A DNA stretch of 64,000 bases from Streptomyces anulatus. GTDB lineage: Bacteria; Actinomycetota; Actinomycetes; Streptomycetales; Streptomycetaceae. Below are positions 17,827-26,150 of the stretch, in pieces. Position numbers and translations under genes: made by a program. The stretch covers positions 1 to 64,000 of the forward strand of contig NZ_JOEZ01000035.1 of the NCBI RefSeq assembly GCF_000721175.1. Direction: 5' to 3'. The notes under the pieces are model-generated. The model did not search any database. It worked only from the letters and a program-made list of their open reading frames with translations, and was not told the DNA's origin. Every line of letters starts with the position of its first letter. Within the stretch, counting starts at the first letter, position 1.

Positions 17827-19134
17827 CTACGCGGGCGGCGTGGTTTCCTCCTGGATCACGTTCTGCGCGACGGCGAAGGCGGCTCCGGCGGCCGGGATGC
17901 CGCAGTAGACGGCGGTCTGGAGCAGAACTTCCTTGATCTCGGCGGGCGTCAGGCCGTTGCGCAGGGCGGCACGGGTGTGCGCGGCCAGGCCCTCCAGACG
18001 GCCTGAGGCGACGAGCGCGGTGAGCGTGATGCAGCTGCGGGTGCGGCGGTCGAGGCCGTCCCGGCTCCACACCTCGCCCCAGGCGTACCGGGTCACCAGC
18101 TCCTGGAAGTCCTCGGTGAAGGCGTCGGCGGAGGCGTTCACCGCGTCGACATGGGCGTCCCCGAGGACCTCGCGGCGCACCTTCGTGCCCTGCTCGTGCC
18201 GGTCGTCCGGCACCGGCGCGGAGCTCTCGGGCGCGGCGGCGGCCGGGGCGATCTCGGCCACCGGGGCGAACGAGGCTGCGGGCGTCGCGGGCCCGGGGAC
18301 GAGCGGCAGCACGGGGATCGCGGCCGAGGTGTCCTGCTGCCAGGCGGTGGAGAAGTGCATCAGCAGCAGATCGCTGACGGCGGCGGGCTGTTCGACGGGG
18401 GCGAGGTGGGAGGCCCCGGGGACCAGCGCGAGGCGGGCGTCCGGTATCCCGGCGACCAGGGTGCGGGCCTCGGCGGGCCCGGTGACCTGGTCCTCCGCCC
18501 CGACCAGCACCAGGGTGGGGACGCCGATCCGGCCCAGCGCGCCGCGGATGTCGAACGCCGCGAGCGCCTCACAGGCGGCGATGTAGCAGCCGGGGTCGGT
18601 GGTTCGGACCATCTGGACGGCCCACTCCACGATGGCGGGCTGCGCGGCGGCGAAGCCGGGGGTGAACCAGCGCTCCGGCGCGGTGCGGGCCATCGGCTCC
18701 AGGCCGTTGGTGCGGACGATCACGCCACGCCGGCGGAACTCGTCGGCCGTGCCGAACCGGGGCGAGGAGGCTACGAGCGCCAGCGAGGCGACCCGGTGCG
18801 GGTGGCGCAGGGCCAGGTCGGCGCCGACCGCCCCGCCGATCGAGCAGCCCGCGTAGCCGAAGCGCTGGATGCCGAGCCCGTCGAGCGTCGCGAGCAGCCG
18901 GTCGGCGAGCTCGGCGACGGAGGCGGCGGCGTGGGCGGGCGCGCCGCCGTGGCCGGGCAGGTCGTAGCGGAAGACCCGCCAGTGCTGGGACAGCTCGGGT
19001 ATCTGGCGATCCCACATGTGCCACGTCGTCCCGAGGGAGGGGCCGATGACCAGGACCGGGGCGTCCTCGGGCCCGTCAAGGCAGTATTTCAGGGACTCAA
19101 CGTTCTTCTCACTCACCCACTCACGCTCCCACAT
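17827..19134 (-). CDS. pcaL: PcaL-like fusion: 3-oxoadipate enol-lactonase + 4-carboxymuconolactone decarboxylase
   Basis: This 435-aa two-domain protein joins an N-terminal alpha/beta hydrolase to a C-terminal CMD domain. The hydrolase has nucleophile GCSIGG, oxyanion stretch GPSLGTTWHMW, and acid/His in VGAEDQ and GASHLAP. The two are joined by an Ala/Pro-rich linker (about residues 275-320), and the CMD domain (about 330-430) has RTRSCITLTALVASG and QTAVYCGIPA. In the protocatechuate branch of the beta-ketoadipate pathway these catalyse consecutive steps. No other pca gene is in the window, which is unusual. The start could be ATG 19134 or GTG 19116. The region upstream is occupied by an integrase remnant that ends at 19113, so the native promoter may be altered. 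Confidence 0.82.
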   Translation of the reverse strand: MWEREWVSEKNVESLKYCLDGPEDAPVLVIGPSLGTTWHMWDRQIPELSQHWRVFRYDLPGHGGAPAHAAASVAELADRLLATLDGLGIQRFGYAGCSIGGAVGADLALRHPHRVASLALVASSPRFGTADEFRRRGVIVRTNGLEPMARTAPERWFTPGFAAAQPAIVEWAVQMVRTTDPGCYIAACEALAAFDIRGALGRIGVPTLVLVGAEDQVTGPAEARTLVAGIPDARLALVPGASHLAPVEQPAAVSDLLLMHFSTAWQQDTSAAIPVLPLVPGPATPAASFAPVAEIAPAAAAPESSAPVPDDRHEQGTKVRREVLGDAHVDAVNASADAFTEDFQELVTRYAWGEVWSRDGLDRRTRSCITLTALVASGRLEGLAAHTRAALRNGLTPAEIKEVLLQTAVYCGIPAAGAAFAVAQNVIQEETTPPA

Positions 19135-19592
19135 CTCACATTCGCCTCGTGAGCTGGGGCCGGAGCGCTCGCCAGACCTCCCCACATATCCGCCGCCGAC
19201 CGTAGATCCTCCACATCCGGCTTCACATACCAGCGCTTGGTCGTGCGGATGTCGATGTGCCCGGCCCAGCGGGCAGGAAGGTGGTCCGGCACCCCCTTGT
19301 TCGCCAGGTACGTGAAACAGCTCCCGCGGGCGTCGTACAGACGGACCCGGCGCAGCCCGTTCTCGGCCATGACTCTGTAGGCGCGCTCACGCAACTGCCG
19401 CCCATTGAGTGCCCTGCCAAGGCCGTCCACGAGCACGTATGCCTTGTCCTCGTACCTCTCCCCCGCCGCGAGCTTCTCGGCGATCTGTGTGGCCTTGAAA
19501 GCGGCGAGGGCGCCGCCCACCAGGCCGGGAAGCGGAAGCTGACGCTCCCCTGCAGAGGGCTTGGTGTCCTCAACGGTGCCCTCGCCGGACAC
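19113..19592 (-). pseudogene. C-terminal remnant of a pSAM2-type tyrosine integrase
   Basis: About 159 codons match the C-terminal catalytic half of actinomycete integrative-element integrases. Visible are the box-I Arg region VRLYDARGSCFTYLA, RWAGH, and the nucleophile region TTKRWYVKPDVEDLRSAA with its Tyr. The preceding GERQLPLPGL fits the middle of such proteins, but the N-terminal arm-binding half is absent upstream of 19592. The stop falls inside the start region of the PcaL-like gene. No tRNA or att-like repeat is visible beside it, so this is an inactive relic of an integrative element. Confidence 0.7.
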
Positions 19593-20049
19593 TGCACGCC
19601 GTCGTAGCCCGCCGTGCGCAGACGCCCCGCCGGAGTTTCCCGGCGGGCTTCATCGTCTCAAAGGCGGCAGCAGTGCGCCCGGCAGCGATCACCCCGGCAG
19701 CCCGGGCACGGGCGGGCGGGAGCGCGTGGTTAGCCCGCGCATCAGGCAATCGGTTGCCCGTTCTCCGCGTGAAGCCGGATTTTGCGTACCGGGTTCGGTA
19801 CTTCAACGGATCTCTTCGGTATGCGGCGTGTGCGAGGCTCCGTCCGGGGGCCAGACAGAGGTGGCGGCACACGCCGTCCGCACGTGGCTCACCCCCATCA
19901 GGCCCCCGAGGTGAGCCCGTCCGTCGGCGGGGAGCGGCCTCGGCCCGGTCCTGCGGACGAGGGCGGCCCGAACCGTCAACAGTCTCAAGGACGGGTGGTG
20001 ATCGCGCCGGGCCGACCCGTCCTCCAACCCGCCCTGAAGAGGAGCGACG
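19593..20049. other. Gene-free stretch beside the integrase remnant
   Basis: The 457 bp hold no convincing gene. A terminator-like hairpin is at 19626-19647 (CCCGCCGG, 6-nt loop, CCGGCGGG). The remainder is presumably the upstream region of the gene at 20050, which has a GAAGAGGAG site before its ATG. Confidence 0.45.
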
Positions 20050-21123
20050 ATGCCCAGCCACGACGAGGCCGACAGGTTCTACGGGCTGCCGATCACGCCC
20101 CGGATGCTGGAGGCGTCCGACGAACAGCTGACCGGGTCGTACGACGGCGATCTGGTGAACGCCCATCTGGCGGCCAACTACTCCTGCTTCGGGGCGATCG
20201 ACAAGACCCTCGCCGGCTTCTTCGTCCTCGACGACGAGGGTGACAACTTCACGGTGCTGGATGTACGCGGGGACGGGCGGGTGTGGTGGCAGGATCACGA
20301 GACCCGTGAGCTGTACGACCGGTTCGACTCGCTGGAGGACTGGGTCTCCTTCAAGAAGGAGCTGGCCGACGGTACCGACGAGGACGAGCTCCGCGACGCC
20401 TACCGCACCGGTCGGCCCGCACGGCAGGACGCACCCGGCGTGCCCACCACGAAGACGCTCGCCGGGCGCTACCAGTGGCTGGTGTGGCTGCTGACCCAGC
20501 CGTTGCTCGACGGTGAGGGCAAAGATGTCCAGAGCGACGAATACCTCGCGCGCAATGCCGCCGGACATCTGCGCGCCGTCTGGCCGACGGACGAGGACGC
20601 TCAGACGGCGCTGCGGGCCGAGCTGCCGCATCTCACCGCCGATCCCCACCTGGCGGTCTACTGGCTGCTGCACACCTCGCTGCCGGCGCTGGACGAGCAG
20701 CGGGCGCAGGTGCTGGCGGCGATCGGCCCGGAGGGCGGGCGCCCGCCGCTGGTCGAGGCGTTCGCCGCGGTGTTCGGCGCGCTGCCGCTCGACGGGGACG
20801 TCCCGGTCGTCCCCGGTTTCCGGGCCCGCCGGTCACTGGCTCTGCTGGAAGCGGCCACCGAGCCGGAACAGTACGCGCGCGCCGCGCTGGTCTCCCTTCG
20901 AATGGCGCCCGGGGTGAGGCCGTTGAACAAGTTCGGCTTCGTGTGCGACGGCCTGGCGGACGGGACGCTCACCGATGACGCGGTCGCGGCCGCCGTCGAG
21001 CACATGAAGCCCGCACCGGGCACGTCGGCCCTGCGCGCCCTGCTCGACCAGCGGGCGGGCACCGCGAGGTCACGACGGACGCGGCCCGACCCGACGCCTT
21101 GTGACCGTGACCGACGCCCGTGA
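20050..21123 (+). CDS. SUKH/SMI1-KNR4-like protein with long helical tail
   Basis: This is a 357-aa cytoplasmic protein. Residues about 50-105 (FFVLDDEGDNFTVLDV, then RVWWQDHETRELY and a SLEDWVSF end) look like the C-terminal half of a SUKH fold. The remaining 240 residues are Leu/Ala-rich and probably helical. SUKH proteins commonly serve as immunity proteins against nuclease toxins. The last 15 residues are Arg/Pro-rich and may be an extension. Other SUKH genes follow within 4 kb. I am sure of the gene and moderately sure of the family. Confidence 0.7.
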   Translation: MPSHDEADRFYGLPITPRMLEASDEQLTGSYDGDLVNAHLAANYSCFGAIDKTLAGFFVLDDEGDNFTVLDVRGDGRVWWQDHETRELYDRFDSLEDWVSFKKELADGTDEDELRDAYRTGRPARQDAPGVPTTKTLAGRYQWLVWLLTQPLLDGEGKDVQSDEYLARNAAGHLRAVWPTDEDAQTALRAELPHLTADPHLAVYWLLHTSLPALDEQRAQVLAAIGPEGGRPPLVEAFAAVFGALPLDGDVPVVPGFRARRSLALLEAATEPEQYARAALVSLRMAPGVRPLNKFGFVCDGLADGTLTDDAVAAAVEHMKPAPGTSALRALLDQRAGTARSRRTRPDPTPCDRDRRP

Positions 21124-21200
21124 ACGGCCGTGCTCCACCGGCCGCGCGACTGGTCGGGACGAATGCTCGTCCCGGCCCTACACCACCAGGAGAGCCGCAC

Positions 21201-21593
21201 GTGCTGCCCATCCATTTCGTCGACGGCGACGCCACCACCCCGCATGCCGGCGGCAACAAGATCATCGCGCAATTCTGCAACGACACCGGCGGCGACGTTC
21301 AGGCCCGGCTCTTCTATGGCGAACACCATCACTTCACCGTCGGTGGCGCACTGAATGCCAACGCGGTAATCGGTCGGCCGAGGCTGGAGATCGCCACCCC
21401 ACCGGAGGTGATCGACGTAGACGACATCCGCATGCTGGAACATTTCGACCGCGACCTACTGCGCGTGTTCGACGACCATGACACGAACGGCAACGCGATC
21501 ACCCACGTGGACGGTTTCCGCGACTTCCGCGAGCTGAAGCGACGGGTCAACGCAGGTCTACCGCTCAGCCCTGCTGAGACCCGCGACAGTTGA
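21201..21593 (+). CDS. Chimeric protein: macro-domain N-terminus joined to unknown sequence
   Basis: This is a 130-aa ORF from GTG 21201, with an AGGAGAG site upstream. Residues 2-31 (FVDGDATTPHAGGNKIIAQ, then CNDTGG) match the start of ADP-ribose-binding macro domains. The sequence then changes abruptly to a segment I cannot place (LFYGEHHHFTVGG and on), which does not have the rest of the macro fold. Either a recombination event fused two genes or this is a short divergent family. It probably does not bind ADP-ribose as a full macro domain would. Confidence 0.5.
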   Translation: MLPIHFVDGDATTPHAGGNKIIAQFCNDTGGDVQARLFYGEHHHFTVGGALNANAVIGRPRLEIATPPEVIDVDDIRMLEHFDRDLLRVFDDHDTNGNAITHVDGFRDFRELKRRVNAGLPLSPAETRDS

Positions 21594-21641
21594 GCCTTCA
21601 CGACCGAATCGCGTGGAGCCGGACTTGTTCGCCGCCAGGTC

Positions 21642-22238
21642 TCATTCACCGCCCACCCTTGTGCTGGTCGATGCCACGTCGCTGCGGAACACCGATTGCC
21701 CCGCCAGCAATCGGTCGAAGAGTTCGTACCGGTCCACTCGTGCCTCGGCGTCCCCGTCGTTGTCGGTGAAGACCTCGTCCACCAGCAGGGCCCGCAACCG
21801 TTCCGCCAGTCCCTGCTGGCCGTCCGACCATCCCGCGAGGTAGCTGTCGTAGTCGACGTGGACGGCCGCCTCCACCGAGGCGCCCGAGGGATCCTCCTCC
21901 AGGACCAGCCGCGCCCGGACCGTACCCGAGGCGGTCGTACGAGGGTCGAGACTGACGCAGCAGACGACGTCCGCACGGATGTCTCCCTGCACCAGCAGGT
22001 CGCCGGCGCTGAACACCGCGCGCGCCGTCAGGTCTCCGTCGACGACGATCCGCCCCTCGGAGCCGTGGTCGTACAGGCAACCGCCGACGACGAGCGAGCC
22101 GCTGACCACCAGCGACGCCGCCACGCCGAGATGGCCGGGGACGACGAGGTCACCGCGATGACGCAACTGCTCGGACAGTTCCGTGTGGTCCATCCCACCG
22201 ACTTCTTGATCAACTGCCTTATCGGGCATCGTAACCAT
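21642..22238 (-). CDS. Beta-solenoid/bactofilin-like protein of the SUKH island
   Basis: This is a protein of about 198 aa. The N-terminal part has repeated Gly-hydrophobic units (GDLVVPGHLGV, SGSLVVGGCL, DGDLTARAVF, GDLLVQGDIRA) like a short right-handed beta-helix or bactofilin. The C-terminal 70 residues are helical and acidic, with VDEVFTDNDGDAEARVD. I do not recognise a named family. The start is uncertain: ATGs at 22277, 22256, 22238 and 22229 are possible and none has a strong site. It is divergent from the SUKH/WG gene at 22267, and a degenerate relative is at about 24.82-24.94 kb. Confidence 0.6.
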   Translation of the reverse strand: MVTMPDKAVDQEVGGMDHTELSEQLRHRGDLVVPGHLGVAASLVVSGSLVVGGCLYDHGSEGRIVVDGDLTARAVFSAGDLLVQGDIRADVVCCVSLDPRTTASGTVRARLVLEEDPSGASVEAAVHVDYDSYLAGWSDGQQGLAERLRALLVDEVFTDNDGDAEARVDRYELFDRLLAGQSVFRSDVASTSTRVGGE

Positions 22239-22266
22239 CACTTTCAACTTGGACATGAGGGATGAA

Positions 22267-23082
22267 ATGACCGACATCGTCTCCTACTGGCGGGAGTTCG
22301 AGCAGACGCTCCAGGCGAAGGGGCTCGGCTGGGCACTGGAGTACGCGCCCGCCGACCTGCGCACGGCACGGATGCACCGCCACCCGTACGGGGCACGGCT
22401 GGACCGTCTGCTGCCCGCCGACTACCTTGCCTTCGTCAAGGAGGTCGGCTATCCGGTGCTCGGTTTCGAGTACTACGACCGCCAGGGGATGTCGTTCCTG
22501 CCACCTGAGCCGATGGCCGTGCTGTCGCCCATGGTCCATGACCACGACCACGGCTTCCCGGAGGAGACGGAGGGCGAGCCCACCATGTGCCGTCATGCCT
22601 TCTTCGCCGGCTACGACCTGTCTGACATCCACGGCTTCGCGCTGACGGAAGACGGGGTGTGGGTGGTCGAGGACTCCAGTGTGGTCGAACACGCGGGAAC
22701 CTTCACGCAGTGGCTGCAGGATGAGCTCAAGAGGCTGGAACAGGAAATCGCCGAACCCGGTTTCGCGGACTGCACGGAGCCCGACGAGGCGGCCGACCCC
22801 CACCGGCTGTTCGGCTACTCACTCGAATCGAACTTCACTGACCGGTCTCCCTACAGTGCGGCGGATCTCGAGCTGAGTTGGGTCGAGGAGCAGGTCGGCA
22901 GCCCCTATTCGTACGGCCTGATCGACGCGTCGGGGCGGTGGCGCATCCCGATGGGCCGACGGTACGTCGAGGTCCGGCCGTTCCGCGACGGAGTCGCCGA
23001 GGTGCGGCTGCCCGCCGAGGACGGCTCCTACGGCGGGCCGTGGGTGCGGATCGACACCGAGGGCGAGACGGTCGGGCAGTAG
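22267..23082 (+). CDS. SUKH-domain protein with C-terminal WG-like repeats
   Basis: This is a 271-aa protein from ATG 22267 (GAGGGA a few nt upstream); 22249 is an alternative start. The first 165 residues have the SMI1/KNR4 pattern: LPADYLAFVKEVGYPVLGFEY, then a hydrophobic core and ALTEDGVWVVEDSSVVEHA. The end (YGLIDASGRWRIPMG and FRDGVAEVRL) matches WG beta-repeats. It probably acts as an immunity or protein-binding module; no toxin gene lies immediately next to it. Confidence 0.72.
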   Translation: MTDIVSYWREFEQTLQAKGLGWALEYAPADLRTARMHRHPYGARLDRLLPADYLAFVKEVGYPVLGFEYYDRQGMSFLPPEPMAVLSPMVHDHDHGFPEETEGEPTMCRHAFFAGYDLSDIHGFALTEDGVWVVEDSSVVEHAGTFTQWLQDELKRLEQEIAEPGFADCTEPDEAADPHRLFGYSLESNFTDRSPYSAADLELSWVEEQVGSPYSYGLIDASGRWRIPMGRRYVEVRPFRDGVAEVRLPAEDGSYGGPWVRIDTEGETVGQ

Positions 23083-23413
23083 CGGAACACACGCGGCGGA
23101 AACCGGGCGTACCGGCCGTTCTCGACGAACAGCTGATCCCTCGTCAGTGCCTGTCGCGCCTGCTCGTACGCCGACCTGATCCGCCGGGCGTCGAGCGGCA
23201 GCCCGACCGACGGCCGGTCCCCGGTTCGCGTCCTGCGTGCGTGCTGTGTGTGGAGGGCTGATTCAAACCTTGAGGGAGTCTTCGACGCCGGACAACAGCC
23301 GCTGCCGGGTCGTGTCCCACGACCTGTCACTTGGCGGGAGGCCATCCGCCGCCGGACGCCGTCCGCCCGCCGGGTGATTCCTGCTCCGGCGTCGACGACG
23401 GTCAGCCTCGGGC
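23083..23413. other. Gene-free stretch with a possible coding fragment
   Basis: No complete gene is visible in these 331 bp. On the minus strand a stretch at about 23095-23220 (LDARRIRSAYEQARQALTRD, followed by QLFVENGRYARF) looks protein-like but has no start or full-length context. I treat it as a possible gene fragment of unknown origin. Confidence 0.3.
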
Positions 23414-23680
23414 TCAGTCCCCGGCCTGCTCCTGTGGCTCCCGGTAGTTGCTCCAGAGCCCGTCGAAGAGGCGGCGCACGACCGTTTCCTGGTCTGCGGT
23501 CAGTTCGACGCCCTCCTCCTCCAACCGCTCGACCAGCTCCTGCCAGACCCCCTCGGCGTCGTCGAACGGCATGTGGTCGTCATATTTCCATGTGTCAAGG
23601 GTCAGATCAATTCCTTCGAACCAGCCCTTCTCACCCTCACCGTCGTTCCAAGGGAATGTGGGAAGTTCCACCCTGCTCAC
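23414..23680 (-). CDS. Small acidic protein of unknown function
   Basis: This is an 88-aa ORF starting with GTG 23680, with GAGAGG about 8 nt upstream. It is very acidic and Trp-rich (FPWNDGEGEKGWFEGI, WKYDDHMPFDDAEGVW) and ends in helices. It resembles small cytoplasmic proteins found near SUKH genes. It shares frame with the SUKH ORF upstream, so it could also be read as its C-terminus. The own ribosome-binding site argues it was originally a separate gene. Confidence 0.55.
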   Translation of the reverse strand: MSRVELPTFPWNDGEGEKGWFEGIDLTLDTWKYDDHMPFDDAEGVWQELVERLEEEGVELTADQETVVRRLFDGLWSNYREPQEQAGD

Positions 23681-24604
23681 TGCTCGTTCCTCTCTCCTCG
23701 AATGCAGGACATCGCTTCCCAATGGCCTCACTGAACGCTTCTCATCCTGCGGCAGGCGCTGCTCGTCCTGGTGCACCTGCGCTAGAACGAGACCCTGGCC
23801 CAGGTCGCAGCGGGGTTCGGCGTCTCCATCGCGACCGCCGGCCGCTACGTGAGCGAAACGGTCGACATCCTCGCCGAGCGCGCCCCGAGCCTGCCCGAGG
23901 CCCTGCGCGAGTTGCCGAGGGAGGGGTTCGTCGTCCTCGACGGCACCCTGATCGCCACCGACCGCATCGCGGCGGACGAGCCGTACTACTCGATGAAGCA
24001 CCGGGGCGCCCAGATTCTCGAGCCAGCCCGGCGGCTCGGCAGCGGTGAATGCCGTGGCCATCGCGCTCAGCCAGGCCGCGAATGAGGGGAAGGCGGGCGA
24101 TGCCTCGTCCGGGAACTCCCATGCGCCGCCGTCGACGAAGCATGCGAGCCCGACCGGGGCATCCTGGTGGTGGTAGTGGACGGGGTACTCGCCGTCCGCG
24201 TCCGGCCGGGTGGCGTCGAAGCACCAGACCGCCTCACCGCCCCCGTCGGCGGCAAACCCGACCAGGTGGTTCGTGGACAACAGGCGGCCGTCACCGCGGT
24301 CCACGTCCTCCGGCAGGTGCACGAGGTCGGCGTTCAGCTCAACCATGGCTTCGTCGTCGACGATGTCGAACTCCGCCCAGAATCCGCCCACTTCCCGTTG
24401 GCAGACGAACGCGTTGTGCGAGGCCAGGAAGGCGCGGTAACTGGGAGGTGCCGTCCAGCTGACGGTGCCGACGTGCGGCTCGAGGTCCGTCTCCCGCTTC
24501 GCTACGGCCTTGGCCGGGGCAGGCCCCGATGCGGTGACCGAGACCGTTCCGTCTCCGGCGGCGCGGTGGAGGATTGCCAGGCTCTCATGTACCTGCTGTG
24601 TCAA
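23414..24604 (-). CDS. SUKH-domain ORF reading through an IS remnant into the downstream gene
   Basis: From TTG 24604 (GGAG 8 nt upstream) an uninterrupted 396-codon frame runs to 23414. Residues about 1-195 form a SMI1/KNR4 domain (PSYRAFLASHNAFVC, NHLVGFAADGGGEAVWCFD, FVDGGAWEFPDEASPAF). About 24012-23740 is antisense to an IS5-type transposase fragment and happens to lack stops. The last 88 codons are the small acidic gene described separately. Thus the SUKH gene lost its own stop through insertion or deletion and now encodes a fusion. Whether the fusion protein is made is unknown. Confidence 0.5.
   Translation of the reverse strand: MTQQVHESLAILHRAAGDGTVSVTASGPAPAKAVAKRETDLEPHVGTVSWTAPPSYRAFLASHNAFVCQREVGGFWAEFDIVDDEAMVELNADLVHLPEDVDRGDGRLLSTNHLVGFAADGGGEAVWCFDATRPDADGEYPVHYHHQDAPVGLACFVDGGAWEFPDEASPAFPSFAAWLSAMATAFTAAEPPGWLENLGAPVLHRVVRLVRRDAVGGDQGAVEDDEPLPRQLAQGLGQARGALGEDVDRFAHVAAGGRDGDAEPRCDLGQGLVLAQVHQDEQRLPQDEKRSVRPLGSDVLHSRREERAVSRVELPTFPWNDGEGEKGWFEGIDLTLDTWKYDDHMPFDDAEGVWQELVERLEEEGVELTADQETVVRRLFDGLWSNYREPQEQAGD
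23740..24012 (+). pseudogene. IS5-family transposase remnant
   Basis: The plus-strand translation shows an HTH region (ETLAQVAAGFGVSIATAGRYV, 24 codons in) and the first DDE aspartate region (REGFVVLDGTLIATDRIAAD), then PYYSMKHR, after which similarity stops at the junction with the SUKH gene. A TAG at about codon 16 interrupts the frame where the family has a lysine. Both ends of the element are missing. It is wedged between the two minus-strand genes and has no detectable terminal repeats. Confidence 0.65.
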
Positions 24605-24639
24605 CGGTGTTGCTCCGTTCTTGTTGCCGTTGGCCAATC

Positions 24640-25340
24640 AACGCGCGCCACGGCGCCACCGTCCCCCTGCCCGCACCGCGCGGGAGGCGAGGACGCGGCA
24701 GGCCGCGTGACGCGCTTACCCATCGCTGCCGCCCGTCCCGGCCGAGGGCCGGGTCCCGGGCGCAGCAGAGGCCGTCCTTCGAGTGCGGCCTTCCAGGTCC
24801 TGGAGGAGTGACCTCGCCCCTTTCCCACATTTCGAGCCACGCGCCCGCAGATGCGGCACCGTGCACGACAAGCATTCCGCCGTCGGTGAGTTCCGTCATC
24901 AGAGAACCCCCGACGGTGAGTGAGCCGCCGACGCGTCGATGACGTGGCCCCGAAGATGTCCTCCAGGCCGTCCACCAGCCCGTTGCTGGCTTCGCCGATG
25001 TCGTAGCGCTCCGTCGCCTCCGCCGGCGGCACCGGTGCCCAGCTCTTCGCCCGTTGCGCGGGGACATGTCGTCACTCACATTCTGTACGGACCCGGAGGT
25101 GCTGTTCCCTCAGCCACGCATACGGCGGGCAGCCGCCGACGGCCGTACGGCGACTCTTGCACACGCCCGTTACCGGTGGCATCGGTAGGGCGTGTGGGTA
25201 GATCTACGCAACGTGACTGGTCAGTAGTGTGACGTGCTACGCCCCTATCCGTCACAATGCGACCCCTGCCGGCGGACGCAGTGGCCGCCTCACGGACAGC
25301 ATCGTCGTAGCCGTGCTGTACAAAGCTGACAGACGGAGAC
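24640..25340. pseudogene. Degenerate region with beta-solenoid-like remnant
   Basis: About 700 bp have no intact gene. On the minus strand, around 24820-24945, a short segment (VGGSLTVGGSLMTELTDGGM, then LVVHG) has the same Gly-hydrophobic repeat as the protein at 21642. In another frame, around 24960-25040, ERYDIGEASNGLVDGLEDIF looks protein-like. These pieces in different frames suggest a decayed relative of the 21642 gene. The assignment rests on pattern only. Confidence 0.35.
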
Positions 25341-25600
25341 CAATGGCGGACCCGCCGTCTCGACCGCATCGAGCTCCACTCCGCCGGCACGAAGATCCCC
25401 TTCGAGGATCGCCATCGCCTGGCGTCCTTCCCCGAGGCCGCGGTGCTGACGGACCTGATCCTCGCCCCGCTGACGGAGGCCGTCGATCCCAAGGAGCTCT
25501 ACCTGGCCACAACGGCCGAGCTGAGCCGAGGATTCGCGCGGATCTACATCACCCGCGGCCGCCAGGACCCGCTCTACCAGCGCTTCTGCCGACCTCGCAC
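25341..25600 (+). pseudogene. Gene fragment of unknown family
   Basis: An internal coding segment reads WRTRRLDRIELHSAGTKIPF, then LASFPEAAVLTDLILAPL and on to RGRQDPLYQRF, with good codon bias. It then runs out of frame into the 3' end of the opposite-strand gene at 25620. There is no credible start upstream. It looks like the middle or C-terminal part of a larger protein left by rearrangement; I do not recognise it. Confidence 0.4.
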
Positions 25601-25619
25601 AGGCCGGGGAGCCGCCAGA

Positions 25620-26150
25620 TCAGGCTTCGGACTCGTGACGAGCCCGCTGCCACGCTTCCTCAAAGTCACCGGGTCTGATCTCCATGGACGCATACTGCGG
25701 ATCATGAAGGTCGCACGGCGGGTTGAACGGCCAATCCTCAACGCCCGTCTTGACCGAATCACCGTCCGGGCCGATCTCAACCTGCCGCAACCGCCGTCCG
25801 TCCGGTCCGAGTTCCATCAGGAAGACCTCTCCTTCCTCGCCCTCCGCCCAGCGCAGGCACACACGGTCCCGTCCCGCCAGGACACCGAATCCCGGCTGAC
25901 CACGCTGGGCATCCCGCTGAGCGCGGAGGCTGGACAGCGGATTCGGGTCCGGATCGTCAAGACGGACCTCCTCCAAACCCCACGTCTCGGCACGTCTCAC
26001 AGCATCCGGGTCCGCGATCACCTCAACCTCGGCGCAGGCACTGACGATCTCCTCCGCCGAGCCCGCCCGAACCCACCACCACAGACCCCCCATCCCATAG
26101 TCATGAAGGACCAGATAGCGCGTCTTCCCGACCTCACCCTGTTGGCTCAC
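25620..26150 (-). CDS. Unknown protein of the accessory island
   Basis: This is a cytoplasmic protein of about 176 aa if started at GTG 26150. It has an aromatic N-terminal block (YLVLHDYGMGGLWWWVRAG), a SUKH-like or Imm-like mixed middle (VEVIADPDAVRRAETWGLEE), and ends in a helical, charged tail. Similar short proteins occur beside immunity genes in streptomycetes, but I cannot name the family. No ribosome-binding site is obvious, so the start is uncertain. Confidence 0.58.
   Translation of the reverse strand: MSQQGEVGKTRYLVLHDYGMGGLWWWVRAGSAEEIVSACAEVEVIADPDAVRRAETWGLEEVRLDDPDPNPLSSLRAQRDAQRGQPGFGVLAGRDRVCLRWAEGEEGEVFLMELGPDGRRLRQVEIGPDGDSVKTGVEDWPFNPPCDLHDPQYASMEIRPGDFEEAWQRARHESEA

Noticed and set aside
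19620..19650. Attachment site for the integrase remnant
   Set aside because: The only repeat here is a short GC hairpin; there is no tRNA 3' end and no matching direct repeat.
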